From: Spongiibacteraceae bacterium
GTDB taxonomy: Bacteria > Pseudomonadota > Gammaproteobacteria > Pseudomonadales > Dasaniaceae
Direction: 5' to 3'
DNA length: 64,000 nucleotides
NCBI GenBank assembly: GCA_028280715.1
Contig: JANQLG010000045.1
Span: 62,001-126,000, forward strand
The stretch's first letter is position 1, and every line of letters starts with the position of its first letter. The notes beneath the pieces were generated by a model. That model had not been told where the DNA came from and did no database searches. It saw only the letters and a list, made by a program, of their open reading frames with translations. Shown here in pieces: positions 37,630 through 46,187 of the stretch. Both the position numbers and the translations under genes were made by a program.

Positions 37630-38106
37630 CTATTCGTTAATGGCCAATAACTCAACATCAAATATCAAGGTTGAGCCAGGCTTAATAATACCGGCAGCAC
37701 GATTACCGTAAGCCAGTTCACTAGGAATAAACAGCCTGGCCTTTTGCCCTACCACCATCAACTGTAAACCTTCCGTCCAACCTTTAATGACTTGATGCAA
37801 CCCGAACTCGATAGGCTCGCCTCGTTGTACAGAGCTATCAAATACAGTGCCATCAATTAAGGTGCCGTGATAGTGCACTTTAACTCTATCTGAAGGGCCA
37901 GGATGCTCGCTGCCAGTTCCCTCTTGTAATAACAGGTATTGCAGCCCGGAGTCAGTTGTTATTACACCTTCCTTTTCCTTATTCGCAGCCAGAAATTCAT
38001 TGCCCAACCGCTGATTTTCTAGAGCAACCTCTTTATTGCCCCCTTGTCGCAGGAAAAAGAAACCTAGTAAGACGACCACCACCACTGCAATTACGATCTT
38101 TGACAT
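37630..38106 (-). CDS. FKBP-type peptidyl-prolyl isomerase
   Basis: A 158-residue membrane-anchored protein. One N-terminal transmembrane helix (IVIAVVVVVLLGFFFL) is followed by the FKBP fold from about residue 60: VKVHYHGTLIDGTVFDSSVQRGEPIEF, VIKGWTEGLQLMVVGQKARLFIPSELAYG, IIKPGSTLIFDVELL. It likely acts on proteins in the periplasm. It has the usual Y, F, D and W pocket residues. Confidence 0.9.
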   Translation of the reverse strand: MSKIVIAVVVVVLLGFFFLRQGGNKEVALENQRLGNEFLAANKEKEGVITTDSGLQYLLLQEGTGSEHPGPSDRVKVHYHGTLIDGTVFDSSVQRGEPIEFGLHQVIKGWTEGLQLMVVGQKARLFIPSELAYGNRAAGIIKPGSTLIFDVELLAINE

Positions 38107-38266
38107 TAGTCTTCCTCATGAGAAAAATGGCCATTCTAATCGATTGAATCAACAAGTGTGTACAGTTGCCCTTTATTGCAAAGCACATCTAACACATTCC
38201 ATATATACCAAAGCCAAAAATTAAATCATTGAAACTACCATTGTCTGAAGCGCTTAAGATTGTTAC

Positions 38267-38302
38267 TCTAGCCAAAATGTAAACGATTACATTTTGGCTA
38301 GA
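38267..38302. promoter_or_regulatory. LacI-type operator within a 36-bp perfect palindrome
   Basis: TGTAAACGATTACA (38278-38291) is the core. It is embedded in perfect 16-bp arms, TCTAGCCAAAATGTAA and its complement, around ACGA. It stands 96 bp before the sugar porter gene. No T-run follows, so it is not a terminator. Confidence 0.8.
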
Positions 38303-38397
38303 TCTCGGTCTATAGTAAGGCATAAAGAGAGAATGAAAGCAGCTATGCACACAATGATCCGACAGCAGCTCTAATAACTATTATCAAGAGAGCACTT

Positions 38398-39987
38398 ATG
38401 ACATCGACATCAGCACGCAGTATTAGGCTCGCTATCACAGTAGCCTTGGGCGGGTTTATTTTTGGCTTTGATGCTTCAGTAATATCTGGTGTCGTCGGCT
38501 TCATCAGCGTTGAGTACAACTTAAACGACTGGCAGATCGGCCTAGTAGTCAGCGCCCCCACGCTGGGAGCCATACTGTCTGGAGCGACAGCTGGGCCACT
38601 AAGCGACCGATTTGGTCGTAAAACCCTGTTAATTGTGATTGCAGCGCTCTATCTGGTATCAGCTATTTGTTCTGCCTTTGCCCCAAATTATCAAGCACTG
38701 GTCATCGCACGTTTTGTCGGTGGATTAGCTTTTGCTTCACTGGGTATTGCACCGATCTATATCGCTGAAATATCTCAGGCAACCATGCGTGGCAGAATGA
38801 TCTCCATCAATCAATTTAATATCGTGATTGGTTTTTCTGCCGCCTATTTCGCCAACTACTTTCTACTGCAATTTAGTCACAGTGGTACTGATTTGGCGAC
38901 ATCATTGGGCGTTGATACGAATACTTGGCGCTGGATGTTAGGGCTCGAAATATTGCCTGCAGCAATCTATTTACTGATGCTATTTGGCATTCCAGAGAGT
39001 CCTCGCTGGTTGGCTATGCATCGGCGATGTGATGAAGCCCGCGCCATTCTGGTAAAACTGATGGGTGAAGATAAAGCTGACCGGGAAATGGATGATATCG
39101 ATGCCACGCTACACAAAGATCCGGCACCTGTATTTCAACGTATTGTGACGCTATTTTCTCCAGGTATGATCTGGATTCTGGGCATCGTTTTGATGCTATC
39201 TGTGATTCAACAAATCACCGGTATAAACGCCATCTACTTTTACGCACCAACTATTTTTGAACAAAGCGGCGTCGGTACTGATGCCGCTTTCTCCCAGGCA
39301 ATTTTTGTCGGTATTATCAATGTCATCTTCACCATTTTTGCCATGCTGTTAATTGATCGCTTGGGAAGAAAGCCACTATTAATCATCGGTCTAACTGGAA
39401 TACTGGTCAGCATGTCACTCTGTGCTTATGGCTTTTACACAGCCAAATATCAACTAACGGCTGAAGCCGTAGAAGAGCTGGCTACAACTAATCCTGAATT
39501 AAACACGGAACAGCTATCGCTACTTATTGGCAGACAATGGGAAAACGACGTTGCTTACAAAAAGGCATTAACCGAAACATTGGGGCAACAACAAGCCAGA
39601 ACCCATCAAAGTCACTTACTGGAAGCTGGCACACATATGAATGCTTACATCGTGTTAATCGGCATTCTCGGTTTTGTTGCCTCCTTCGCTTTTTCACTGG
39701 GCCCGGTTATGTGGGTAATGCAACCGGAGCTGTTTCCAAATCATTTAAGAGGCGTCGGCATGGCAATGGCAGGCATCGTCAACAGTTTTGCCAGCTTTGT
39801 AGTGCAATTCGTTTTTCCCTGGGAACTCAATACCCTGGGAGCAGGCAATACCTTCGCGCTCTATGGATTATTCGCTGTCATCAGCCTAGTGCTTGTGATT
39901 TGGATTTTGCCGGAAACCCGTGGCAAATCTCTAGAGCAATTGGAATTTGAATTAAAAAATCAAAAACTAGGAGGACAACCCTCATGA
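38398..39987 (+). CDS. MFS sugar porter (XylE-type, probable D-xylose:H+ symporter)
   Basis: A 529-residue twelve-helix transporter. Sugar-porter signatures are present: SDRFGRK after TM2, PESPRWL before the central loop, QQITGINAIYFYAPTIFEQ in TM7, IDRLGRKPL and PETRGKSLEQLE at the end. An extra loop of about 70 residues (about 355-415, between TM9 and TM10) is longer than in XylE. The LacI-type operator upstream and the cluster context suggest xylose. It overlaps the next gene by 4 bp. Confidence 0.85.
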   Translation: MTSTSARSIRLAITVALGGFIFGFDASVISGVVGFISVEYNLNDWQIGLVVSAPTLGAILSGATAGPLSDRFGRKTLLIVIAALYLVSAICSAFAPNYQALVIARFVGGLAFASLGIAPIYIAEISQATMRGRMISINQFNIVIGFSAAYFANYFLLQFSHSGTDLATSLGVDTNTWRWMLGLEILPAAIYLLMLFGIPESPRWLAMHRRCDEARAILVKLMGEDKADREMDDIDATLHKDPAPVFQRIVTLFSPGMIWILGIVLMLSVIQQITGINAIYFYAPTIFEQSGVGTDAAFSQAIFVGIINVIFTIFAMLLIDRLGRKPLLIIGLTGILVSMSLCAYGFYTAKYQLTAEAVEELATTNPELNTEQLSLLIGRQWENDVAYKKALTETLGQQQARTHQSHLLEAGTHMNAYIVLIGILGFVASFAFSLGPVMWVMQPELFPNHLRGVGMAMAGIVNSFASFVVQFVFPWELNTLGAGNTFALYGLFAVISLVLVIWILPETRGKSLEQLEFELKNQKLGGQPS

Positions 39988-40946
39988 GTAAAAAAGTTCG
40001 CTGGGGCATTATTGGTGCAGGCCGTATATCCAGATTACTGGCACTGGATATGCCTCACACCAGCAATGCCGAAATATCCGCTGTTGCTGCTCGAAGTGAA
40101 GAGCGGGCTAAAGAGTTCGCTGAAGAGTTCAACATTCCACATTATTTTGGTAATTATCAATCGCTCTACAATTGTGACGATGTAGATGCAGTGTATATCG
40201 CCACACCTCATACCTTTCACCGGCAGCATATGATAGATGCCCTGGCTGCAGGAAAACCTGTTATTTGTGAAAAACCCTTTACAGTAAATTCTGATGAGTG
40301 CGAAGAGTTAATGGGATTGGCAGAATCATCTGGCCAATACGTCATGGAAGCTATGTGGACCTATTTTCTCCCCGCTATTCGCAAAGCAAAAGAATGGATA
40401 GATACCGGCCGTATTGGCACTATCAAACACGTTAAAGCTGATTTCGGTTATCCGCTGCAACCCTTTGATCCAGATTTACGTGAGTACGATAAAAATCTCG
40501 CCGGTGGATGTTTACTGGAAATGGGAGTCTACCCCGTCTCTATCGCCTGGTATTTTTTGCGTGAAGATCCAAGTTCAGCTCATGTTGTCAATCGGCATGC
40601 ACCCAATGGAGTCGAAGATGATTTATCCATGATTTTTAATTACAAAGATCATGTCGCCACACTGGGAACATCATTCCGGTGCAAATTACAAAATTGGTGT
40701 TATATCATCGGTGACGAAGGTTATATTGCCATACCCAATTTCTGGCGAGCTTCAGATTGTTATCTCTATCAGCTCGATGAACAAATAGATTATTTCAATG
40801 ACAACCGCAAAGGGTCGGGACTTGAATTTGAAATTGAAGCTATCAGCAATGATATTTTAGAGAACAAACAACAATCGGATATTATGCCCCTGCAAAACAC
40901 ATGGCATATACAGCTACATATGGATTTAGTCAGAAACTTATTTTAG
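39984..40946 (+). CDS. Gfo/Idh/MocA family oxidoreductase
   Basis: A 320-residue NAD(P)-dependent sugar oxidoreductase. N-terminal Rossmann motif WGIIGAGRISRL, then VICEKPFTVN with the conserved EKP lysine, and a C-terminal beta-sheet domain. The nearest roles are glucose/xylose dehydrogenase-like or trans-dihydrodiol-dehydrogenase-like enzymes; xylose or another pentose is a likely substrate given the overlapping sugar porter gene. AGGAGG precedes the start. The substrate is not proven. Confidence 0.8.
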   Translation: MSKKVRWGIIGAGRISRLLALDMPHTSNAEISAVAARSEERAKEFAEEFNIPHYFGNYQSLYNCDDVDAVYIATPHTFHRQHMIDALAAGKPVICEKPFTVNSDECEELMGLAESSGQYVMEAMWTYFLPAIRKAKEWIDTGRIGTIKHVKADFGYPLQPFDPDLREYDKNLAGGCLLEMGVYPVSIAWYFLREDPSSAHVVNRHAPNGVEDDLSMIFNYKDHVATLGTSFRCKLQNWCYIIGDEGYIAIPNFWRASDCYLYQLDEQIDYFNDNRKGSGLEFEIEAISNDILENKQQSDIMPLQNTWHIQLHMDLVRNLF

Positions 40947-40970
40947 CCGGATAAGAATGCCGCCGACTAA

Positions 40971-41699
40971 TCAGTTAGCGGCAAGACGATCCTCAACCAC
41001 TTCATTGGTTTCAAACCTGTAACGCATGTTTCGATAAACACAGATATCGGTAATATCCTCAGGTGTTCCCTTCGGCATAGAGCGATAGTTAGTGGAAACA
41101 CGATATTTTCCCTTAACAGGTCTAACTCTATGCCAGGTATGGCCATGCAGCAATACCAAGGTGCCTTTAGTCGGCGTTAGCTCAATCTGATCTGAAAACT
41201 CTTCATTCACATCACCAATAGTCAACTCACCACGCTTGTGAGAACCTGGCACCACCAAGGTTTGACCACCAATTTCTGGAGTAATATCGCTGGTATAAAT
41301 CAATCGATTCATATTAAATTTAGCGGCATCCTCAGGCGCACAATCTTGATGCCAGGCCTGCCCCTTTGTGCCCTGTTTTGAAAACATCGTCATACAATAT
41401 AGCGATGACCAACCTTCTCCCAAAATGGCTTCAGAAAGTACTTTTAAGCGCTCATCATTCTCTACAATATCAAATGCTGAAACACCTTCCTGCTGTGGAA
41501 ACCAGGGAATAACCTCCGTGGCAGCTTTAGTTAAAAACTCCTCATTGTGAAAAAATTCCGGCGTATAACCAAAATGATCGAGAATTAATTGATCATACTG
41601 ATCCATCAACTCTGGTTCGAAGAAATCTTCAAGCACTAAATAACCTTGCTTCCAAAACTGTTTTGCTAATTCTTCAATAGGTAAGTTAACTGTCATCAT
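40971..41699 (-). CDS. Phytanoyl-CoA dioxygenase family (Fe/2-oxoglutarate) protein
   Basis: A 242-residue non-haem iron oxygenase. AWHQDCAPED has the HxD of the metal triad, LLHGHTWHRVRP has the distal His, and YRVSTNYRS has the Arg that binds 2-oxoglutarate. It is the fourth gene of the GPH-GH43-GH26 operon, 30 bp after the lipoprotein. The substrate is unknown. It could modify a cell-surface or plant/algal sugar or lipid. Its co-substrate is the end product of the Weimberg route encoded on the right. Confidence 0.8.
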   Translation of the reverse strand: MMTVNLPIEELAKQFWKQGYLVLEDFFEPELMDQYDQLILDHFGYTPEFFHNEEFLTKAATEVIPWFPQQEGVSAFDIVENDERLKVLSEAILGEGWSSLYCMTMFSKQGTKGQAWHQDCAPEDAAKFNMNRLIYTSDITPEIGGQTLVVPGSHKRGELTIGDVNEEFSDQIELTPTKGTLVLLHGHTWHRVRPVKGKYRVSTNYRSMPKGTPEDITDICVYRNMRYRFETNEVVEDRLAAN

Positions 41700-41729
41700 C
41701 AGTATCTCGTGAATATTTATAGAGACCGT

Positions 41730-42896
41730 TTATGGAACTAACTTCTCATATAAATTTTCTTGCCAGTTTAAAAATAAAGAAGAGCTAATTTTCTCAGCCC
41801 AGTATTTTTCTAATACTATGTTATCTTGCAGTCTCGAATTGGATTTTGAAAAATAACCGCCACAATTATGATCCTGCTGATCTTGCCACTGAGGAGCATT
41901 ATCAACATCATTCCAGACTTCATTGATATAGGATAATCCAGCAATAACATCCTTATTTTTTTCCACGTGTAGAAAAAAATTATCAATCCATTTTTTTCCT
42001 AACTCAGTGTCTTTCGCCATATTAATTTGTTTGGTGCAATCTCCCGTATGTGGCGCCACTTCACTTAAAAACGCTTTGATATTATTTTCTCGTGCGAACT
42101 TAATCTCATTAACACCGGGAGTTTCACTATTGATATGAAAATAGGAATAACCAATCCAGTCGACATAACGATCAGATAAATCATCAGGCTGCGGGTAAAA
42201 ATTTTCCAGCGTTTCCATACTGGCATAGCCGTAGGTCTGCCAAACATAGGCAACATTATCCACACCAGCTTTTTTCAAATAATGGTAAATATATTTATAA
42301 GCCTGCTTATATTGTTCAGCATCGTAGTGATTCCAACTACCATCAAATTCATAACCAATGCGTAAAAACACTGGGCGACCCTTTAAGCTATTTAACCAAT
42401 CAGCCAACACTTGTAATTGTTCATCATATAAACCGTTGGCAATTTTGTAAGTGTTACATTCCTCAGTGGCGTGACACATAGAACCATCACTATGACGAGG
42501 GCCTGCCATATACATACCAATAGCAACCACAGCCTCAGAGAACTCTGGATGATGCAGATTACAATCTACACATTGAACTCCCGACCCCCAATTGGTTGGC
42601 TCCAGCAAGGCATCATTGCCCTGATAATAACGAGGATAATCAGGCGCAAATTCTCGATACTGTGAACCTACATCATAAGAAATATAATCAGTAAAACCCG
42701 CAGGCCTTGGTACAATCGGCGACAAATAATAATCGCGTGACGCTTTTACGCTCTGACCAACTAACACCAAAATACGGTCATCGACAGGAGAAAACTTCAC
42801 TGCATTTTTGTTAGCTGCTACTTGCTCTTGCCCGGAATTTGAGTAGCAGGCTGTCAAAAAAAATGCGATAAATACAAGCGCCTGTATTTTTATCAT
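41730..42896 (-). CDS. GH26-like lipoprotein, candidate beta-1,3-xylanase
   Basis: About 388 residues from the ATG at 42896. The lipobox FLTAC implies lipidation and outer-membrane anchoring. The TIM-barrel domain has FLRIGYEFDGSWNHY (catalytic acid Glu), VDWIGYSYF and AFLSEVAPH (nucleophile Glu), the pattern of GH26 endo-beta-1,3-xylanases as I remember them; GH26 mannanases are the alternative. The upstream in-frame extension to 42956 is a tandem repeat (see findings) and would put extra hydrophobic codons before the signal sequence, so I prefer the downstream start. It is in an operon with GH43 beta-xylosidase. Confidence 0.65.
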   Translation of the reverse strand: MIKIQALVFIAFFLTACYSNSGQEQVAANKNAVKFSPVDDRILVLVGQSVKASRDYYLSPIVPRPAGFTDYISYDVGSQYREFAPDYPRYYQGNDALLEPTNWGSGVQCVDCNLHHPEFSEAVVAIGMYMAGPRHSDGSMCHATEECNTYKIANGLYDEQLQVLADWLNSLKGRPVFLRIGYEFDGSWNHYDAEQYKQAYKYIYHYLKKAGVDNVAYVWQTYGYASMETLENFYPQPDDLSDRYVDWIGYSYFHINSETPGVNEIKFARENNIKAFLSEVAPHTGDCTKQINMAKDTELGKKWIDNFFLHVEKNKDVIAGLSYINEVWNDVDNAPQWQDQQDHNCGGYFSKSNSRLQDNIVLEKYWAEKISSSLFLNWQENLYEKLVP

Positions 42897-42956
42897 TAAG
42901 GCTCTTATCACTAGGGCTCTTATCACTAGAGCTCTTATAATTAACGTTCTTATCAT
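42897..42956 (-). repeat. 15-bp tandem repeat in the 5' end of the GH26-like gene
   Basis: Three to four copies of an ATAAGAGCYCTAGTG-type unit lie head to tail and encode I-R-A-L-V repeats in frame. Such units can slip in number and change the signal peptide or upstream translation. Confidence 0.6.
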
Positions 42957-42958
42957 TT

Positions 42959-44554
42959 CTACTCAGTTTCCTGATAATCAAAAAAGTCAAAATCGGCCAC
43001 CTTCCGTGTGCCGGAAACATCCTGGCAACACATTCCGACAAAGGCGCCAGTAAAATTGGCGCCCTCTCCCTTTCCTGCCTCATCAGAAATCAAACTATAA
43101 TCGAGATCAACCTTGATTGATTGCCATTGCTTATTATCCAGAGACCAGAGAAAAGTGAGTTTTTCATAATTCACTTCAGCTTTTAAATAAACAGGTTGCT
43201 CCGATGGAATGGTTATCAGTTGATTCTGTAATGGATATTCAGTCGCTAAACTCAAATCACTCAAACAACTCATAACCCCAATATGCTTACCCGCCTTCTC
43301 ATCATGGGAAATATATAAGTAATGAAATTTATGGCTGTTGTAGTAACAAATTAGCCCGGCGAGCTGCTGGAAATTCTCAGGTTCAAAATCCACTTTTGTA
43401 CAGGCAGAAAAACAATAAGCCTGTTGACGACGAGCCACCAAAGATGATGCATATAAACTACCAATAGACTCTCTACCGATTAAACGAAGGTAGCCAGGAC
43501 GATCTGTTAAATTAAATAGCTGATCAGGGTAAGGTGTTCTTAACCACTGAAAATCGATTGGCAATTGCGGCTCATCAAAATCATAAAAAGTTTTTGCTTC
43601 AGGCCAAGGGTGTGCTGGAATGTCAGGAGCTTGTACCTTTGCTTCAGGTGCTACCCCCCCACAACAGAGACGCAGCCACCCTCGTTCATTCCATTCAACT
43701 TTTTCAATCGCCGATTCACGACCCATCGGGCTGTACTTAATAGCATTGCTGATAGGCCGGCTACACAGGTGTATGGCATAATATTCACCCGTTTGTGTTT
43801 CCACCCAATCTCCGTGCCCGCACCGCTGTAATGGATTGTCAGGCTCATCCTTGGCCGTAACGAAATGATTAATGGGATCCAGCTCATAGGGCCCATCAAT
43901 AGATTTTGAACGCGCCATCGTCATCGCATGGGTATAACCGGTGCCCCCTTCCGCTGTCAGTAAATAATAGTAACCATTGCGTTTATATATATGTGGACCT
44001 TCGGTAAAGCCTAGTTCTGAGCCGGGAAAAATATTTTTAATCGGCCCAATTAATGATTGCTGTTCTACCGAATATTCCTGCAAATAAATACCACCAAAAA
44101 AAGTACGATCCGTACGGTGGTCCCAGACCATATTTAACAACCACTTTTTACCGTCATCATCATGAAATAGCGAAGGATCAAAACCGCTGCTATTTAGATA
44201 CACGGGATCAGACCATTCACCATCAATGCGATCACAGGTGGTTAAATAATTGTGGGTATCCTTGTAATTACCATCGAAACGTTTGACATCAGTGTACATC
44301 AACCAAAACAAGCCATCAGCGTAGGTCAAACAAGGTGCCCATACACCACAGGAATCTGGTTCACCCGTCATATCCAATAATGCCGGGCGATTTAATGGCC
44401 TGGTAATTAACCGCCAATTCACTAAATCTTTAGAGTGATGAATTTGCACGCCGGGATACCATTCAAAAGTCGATGTGGCAATATAGTAATCTTGCCCTAC
44501 ACGACAAATCGACGGGTCCGGATTAAAGCCTTTTAAAATTGGGTTGTTAATCAT
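42959..44554 (-). CDS. GH43 beta-xylosidase
   Basis: A 531-residue enzyme of the GH43 subfamily with a C-terminal beta-sandwich (about 320-530). NPILKGFNPDPSI holds the catalytic base Asp (D13), SGFDPSLFHDDDG the pKa-modulating Asp, and ELGFTEGPHIYKR the acid Glu. It releases xylose from non-reducing ends of xylo-oligosaccharides. No signal peptide is seen, so it acts in the cytoplasm on imported oligomers. ATG 44554 is preferred over TTG 44560. It starts 30 bp after the GPH symporter. Confidence 0.88.
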   Translation of the reverse strand: MINNPILKGFNPDPSICRVGQDYYIATSTFEWYPGVQIHHSKDLVNWRLITRPLNRPALLDMTGEPDSCGVWAPCLTYADGLFWLMYTDVKRFDGNYKDTHNYLTTCDRIDGEWSDPVYLNSSGFDPSLFHDDDGKKWLLNMVWDHRTDRTFFGGIYLQEYSVEQQSLIGPIKNIFPGSELGFTEGPHIYKRNGYYYLLTAEGGTGYTHAMTMARSKSIDGPYELDPINHFVTAKDEPDNPLQRCGHGDWVETQTGEYYAIHLCSRPISNAIKYSPMGRESAIEKVEWNERGWLRLCCGGVAPEAKVQAPDIPAHPWPEAKTFYDFDEPQLPIDFQWLRTPYPDQLFNLTDRPGYLRLIGRESIGSLYASSLVARRQQAYCFSACTKVDFEPENFQQLAGLICYYNSHKFHYLYISHDEKAGKHIGVMSCLSDLSLATEYPLQNQLITIPSEQPVYLKAEVNYEKLTFLWSLDNKQWQSIKVDLDYSLISDEAGKGEGANFTGAFVGMCCQDVSGTRKVADFDFFDYQETE

Positions 44555-44584
44555 TATCAAAAATTCTTTTCATTTGACGTTGTA

Positions 44585-46006
44585 TCACGCACTAGCCACA
44601 GCTACCGAGGGTTCTGCTGGATCAGCCCCCTGTTGGGTTTGAGCGTGAATCTCGTCCATTGCCTGTGAATCCAGTTTGTAAAAGTTCATTAGCCCCCACA
44701 GCATTACCCCTATCACTGCAGGAATCGCAGCAAAGCACAATAAAATACCTGTTAGAGCAGATTCTGTTTGTACCTGATTAGCGACGTAACCATAAGCCCC
44801 CAAGATCCATCCAGTGCCAGCAGCGCCTAATGCCAAACCTAATTTAATAGCGAGCAGATGGGCAGAGAACGCCATGCCCATACAGTTTTTACCATACTTC
44901 ATCTGGCCATAATCCGCTGTATCCGGCACCATGGAAAACATAATCGGAACCAGCACCATATGGAAAAAGTTAGCCAGGGCAAACACGATAAAAGCTAGTG
45001 CCACCTGATCTGCAGGAATGAAAAACAGCAATGCATGAGCGGCCACAGAAATCAACGCTGCCCCTTTAAATAAAGCTAACTTACTCATTTTGGCCGATGC
45101 AACATTAGTGAAAAGAGCACCCACAAATGCCGCCAACATACCAGTGGTCATAAATTCACTAATGAGTTCTTCACGCTCTAGATAGTATTCAACATAATAC
45201 GGCGCCACCGCCCCTCTCATCGCTACCAACACCAACATGACTAATGCAATAATCGCCACAATCATAAATTGATCATTTTTTACTAGATGTTGGAGGTCCT
45301 GCAGCAAACTGGTTTTTTTCTCACTAACAGGAGGTGTTACACGCTCACGTGTCGAGAGAAAACAAACTAGAAAACATACCAAAGCCAGAGCTGCATATAC
45401 CGCCATCGCCAGCGTAAAGCCCATTGCTTCGTTCTCTCCCCCAAACCAATCCACCATCTCCATCATGAAAGCCGTCACCAATACACCGCCAACCATAGCC
45501 AGGGCAAAACGGATTGATTGCACAGAAGCACGCTCTTTATTATCTGTAGTAATCACACCACCCAAAGCAGAATAAGGAATATTTACTGCGGTATAGGCCA
45601 AGGTTAATAATGCGTAGGTTATGTAGGCATAAATCAGTTTATTGGTCGCCGATAAATCAGGTGTAATAAAGGCAATCACTGCAATAATTGCATAGGGAAT
45701 TGAGGTTAAAATTAAATAGGGTCTGTAACGTCCCCAGCGCGTATTGGTTCGATCAGCAATTCCCCCCATAATCGGATCAGTAACCGCATCAAAAATTCTA
45801 ACGACCAACATTAGCGTGCCAGCTGCCGCTGCAGTAATACCAAAAACATCGGTATAAAAGATCAACATGTAGTTGATCATGACTTGAAACACGAGATTAC
45901 TCGCGGTATCTCCAAGACCATAGCCAACTTTTTCTTTAAGCGTTAAGGATGGTGCTGTTGCATTATCAGCAGAAGAATTGCTATTGAGGAAATTACCATC
46001 AGACAT
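44585..46006 (-). CDS. GPH-family glycoside:cation symporter
   Basis: A 473-residue protein with twelve predicted helices. YGLGDTASNLVFQVMINYMLIFYTDVFGI and DPIMGGIADRTNTRWGRYRPYLIL are the characteristic GPH (MelB/XynP-like) blocks. It probably imports xylo-oligosaccharides with Na+ or H+, feeding the GH43 enzyme. The ATG at 46006 is used because codons before it are non-conserved. A perfect LacI-type operator lies 108 bp upstream. Confidence 0.85.
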   Translation of the reverse strand: MSDGNFLNSNSSADNATAPSLTLKEKVGYGLGDTASNLVFQVMINYMLIFYTDVFGITAAAAGTLMLVVRIFDAVTDPIMGGIADRTNTRWGRYRPYLILTSIPYAIIAVIAFITPDLSATNKLIYAYITYALLTLAYTAVNIPYSALGGVITTDNKERASVQSIRFALAMVGGVLVTAFMMEMVDWFGGENEAMGFTLAMAVYAALALVCFLVCFLSTRERVTPPVSEKKTSLLQDLQHLVKNDQFMIVAIIALVMLVLVAMRGAVAPYYVEYYLEREELISEFMTTGMLAAFVGALFTNVASAKMSKLALFKGAALISVAAHALLFFIPADQVALAFIVFALANFFHMVLVPIMFSMVPDTADYGQMKYGKNCMGMAFSAHLLAIKLGLALGAAGTGWILGAYGYVANQVQTESALTGILLCFAAIPAVIGVMLWGLMNFYKLDSQAMDEIHAQTQQGADPAEPSVAVASA

Positions 46007-46113
46007 AACGTATCTCTGTCTCATTATTATTAGAAGTCATTGGCATTATGGTGGAGTCTTATCAACATCGTAAACCAGTCATTCCATGTTATGTGAGTGA
46101 TATTAAGCAATAA

Positions 46114-46127
46114 TGTAAACGTTTACA
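46114..46127. promoter_or_regulatory. LacI-type operator upstream of the GPH-GH43-GH26-PhyH operon
   Basis: Perfect palindrome TGTAAACGTTTACA, located 90-108 bp before the symporter gene, in the gap after the GH1 gene. Confidence 0.85.
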
Positions 46128-46187
46128 AATATTTTTATCTACTAAAGCTATACCTCTTAAAAGTCACATCCCTTATAGGATTTGTAA

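Noticed and set aside
38267-38302. Transcription terminator
   Set aside because: It lacks a T-run and carries the operator sequence seen six more times.
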